Positions 63,417-64,000 of a DNA stretch of 64,000 bases are shown in pieces (positions within the stretch are counted from its first letter, which is position 1; each line of letters starts with the position of its first letter). The notes below the pieces were generated by a model. The model did no database searches, was not told the origin of the DNA, and worked only from the letters and a program-made list of their open reading frames with translations. The position numbers and the translations under genes are program-made. Origin of the DNA: Pyropia yezoensis (lineage: Eukaryota > Rhodophyta > Bangiophyceae > Bangiales > Bangiaceae); assembly GCA_009829735.1 (NCBI GenBank), contig CM020619.1, positions 10,964,375 through 11,028,374 on the forward strand, in the 5' to 3' direction.

Positions 63417-64000
63417 ATGGAACCCCCTCCGACTGCTCTTACCATGGACGCGTTCTCCCCCCCTCCTGCGGCGGCCGTGCCGGCGCCACCACTGCCGCCG
63501 GCTGCCGCCGCAGCCACCGCTGCCGCTGCTGCAGCAGCTGCGGCTGGCGCCTATACCCCCCCTCCCGTCGGTGCGGGGCTGGGCACCCTGCCGGCCGTGG
63601 CGCCGTCGCCCGTCGACCAGATGCGGGCGCTGATGGCCGCGTCGGGGGGGCCTCCCTACTTTCCGTCCCCCCCAGCGCCGGGCACTTCCGGGCCCGTCGG
63701 CGACAGCACTGGCGGTGGCGGCGGTGGTGGGGGTGGTGTAGGCGTGAGCGGCGGCAGCGTGGCGGCCGCCGCCGTTGCGGCTGTGGCGGCGGTGGCAGCG
63801 GCGGGGGAGGGGGGGGACCTCAGCGGCAGTGGCGGCAGCGGCGGCCCACACCCCGACGGGGAGGGGGGCGGCGGTGGCGGCAGCGGCGCCGGCAGCGGCG
63901 CACCGTCCCTGTCGACGGCGGGGGGCGGGGGGGGGCGCGCGGGTGGGGGGGCGGTGGGTGGGGGGCGTGCCCGCACCGACGCGGACCGCAAGAGCAGGGA
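63417..64000 (+). CDS. Partial Ala/Gly-rich protein, possible transcription factor
   Basis: The frame opens at ATG 63417 (CCGCCATGG context) after a C/T-rich leader and runs off the window without a stop. The ~194 visible residues begin MEPPPTALTMDAFSPPPAAA, contain SPVDQMRALMAASGGPPYFP near residues 60-80, then Gly/Ala tracts. The last residues, GGRARTDADRKSR, become basic and charged, as happens just before a bZIP or similar DNA-binding region. That assignment is a guess until the next exon is read. No long homopolymer interrupts this frame. Confidence 0.5.
   Translation, partial: MEPPPTALTMDAFSPPPAAAVPAPPLPPAAAAATAAAAAAAAAGAYTPPPVGAGLGTLPAVAPSPVDQMRALMAASGGPPYFPSPPAPGTSGPVGDSTGGGGGGGGGVGVSGGSVAAAAVAAVAAVAAAGEGGDLSGSGGSGGPHPDGEGGGGGGSGAGSGAPSLSTAGGGGGRAGGGAVGGGRARTDADRKSR

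Overview
This is nuclear DNA of a eukaryote with extreme GC content and very frequent long G and C homopolymers. Genes are separated by a few hundred bases, lie on both strands, and carry zero to two short introns (about 200-800 bp) with GT...AG borders. A sedoheptulose-bisphosphatase and a protease IV of the plastid type point to a photosynthetic host. Sparse introns, very high GC and Ala/Gly/Pro-rich linkers fit a bangiophyte red alga such as Porphyra/Pyropia; that taxonomic call is inference. A 500-base run of N (41592-42091) marks a scaffold gap.

Layout. 1.9-3.0 kb: ROMO1/MGR2-type mitochondrial inner-membrane protein. 3.3-5.9 kb (-): Ala/Pro-rich protein with one N-terminal membrane helix. 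8.2-11.0 kb: xylulokinase. 11.1-12.4 kb (-): membrane-anchored staphylococcal-nuclease-like protein, divergent from THOC3/TEX1 (12.9-14.5 kb). 15.1-17.5 kb (-): PI-PLC X-domain protein. 19.4-19.9 kb (-): secreted TIMP/netrin-fold protein. 21.2-23.1 kb (-): DUF4246 protein with a TATA box and upstream 21-bp repeats. 23.5-27.8 kb: lower-GC DNA with palindromes around an unresolved Ala-rich segment. 27.8-32.6 kb: mobile-element island holding a decayed gag-like gene, a decayed Fanzor/TnpB-like nuclease and a short hAT element with intact ends. 32.7-34.2 kb: sedoheptulose-bisphosphatase. 34.8-38.5 kb (-): long Ala/Ser-rich coiled-coil protein. 38.5-43.5 kb: G/C-homopolymer DNA around the gap. 43.5-44.8 kb: RPB6. 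45.1-46.8 kb (-): prostaglandin E synthase 2-like protein, divergent from a mitochondrial S-adenosylmethionine carrier (47.2-48.4 kb). 49.0-49.8 kb (-): ribosomal protein eS30. 51.2-52.3 kb: SLC35B1-type ER transporter. 52.7-55.1 kb (-): SppA protease, divergent from a nuclear-type low-complexity protein (55.7-57.9 kb). 59.4-60.3 kb (-): single-pass membrane protein with an acidic dileucine motif. 61.3-61.9 kb: thioredoxin-like [2Fe-2S] protein. 63.4 kb to the end: partial Ala/Gly-rich protein.

The genes do not form a pathway. They mix housekeeping (transcription, translation, mRNA export), sugar-phosphate metabolism (xylulokinase and sedoheptulose-bisphosphatase both bear on the pentose-phosphate/Calvin pool), organelle maintenance and membrane traffic. 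Several frames break exactly at G or C homopolymers; I read most of these as sequencing miscounts rather than mutations. The most unusual items are the TIMP-like protein, the Fanzor-like remnant, the hAT element, the four-nucleotide coding exon of eS30, and the promoter repeats and palindromes near 23-24 kb.
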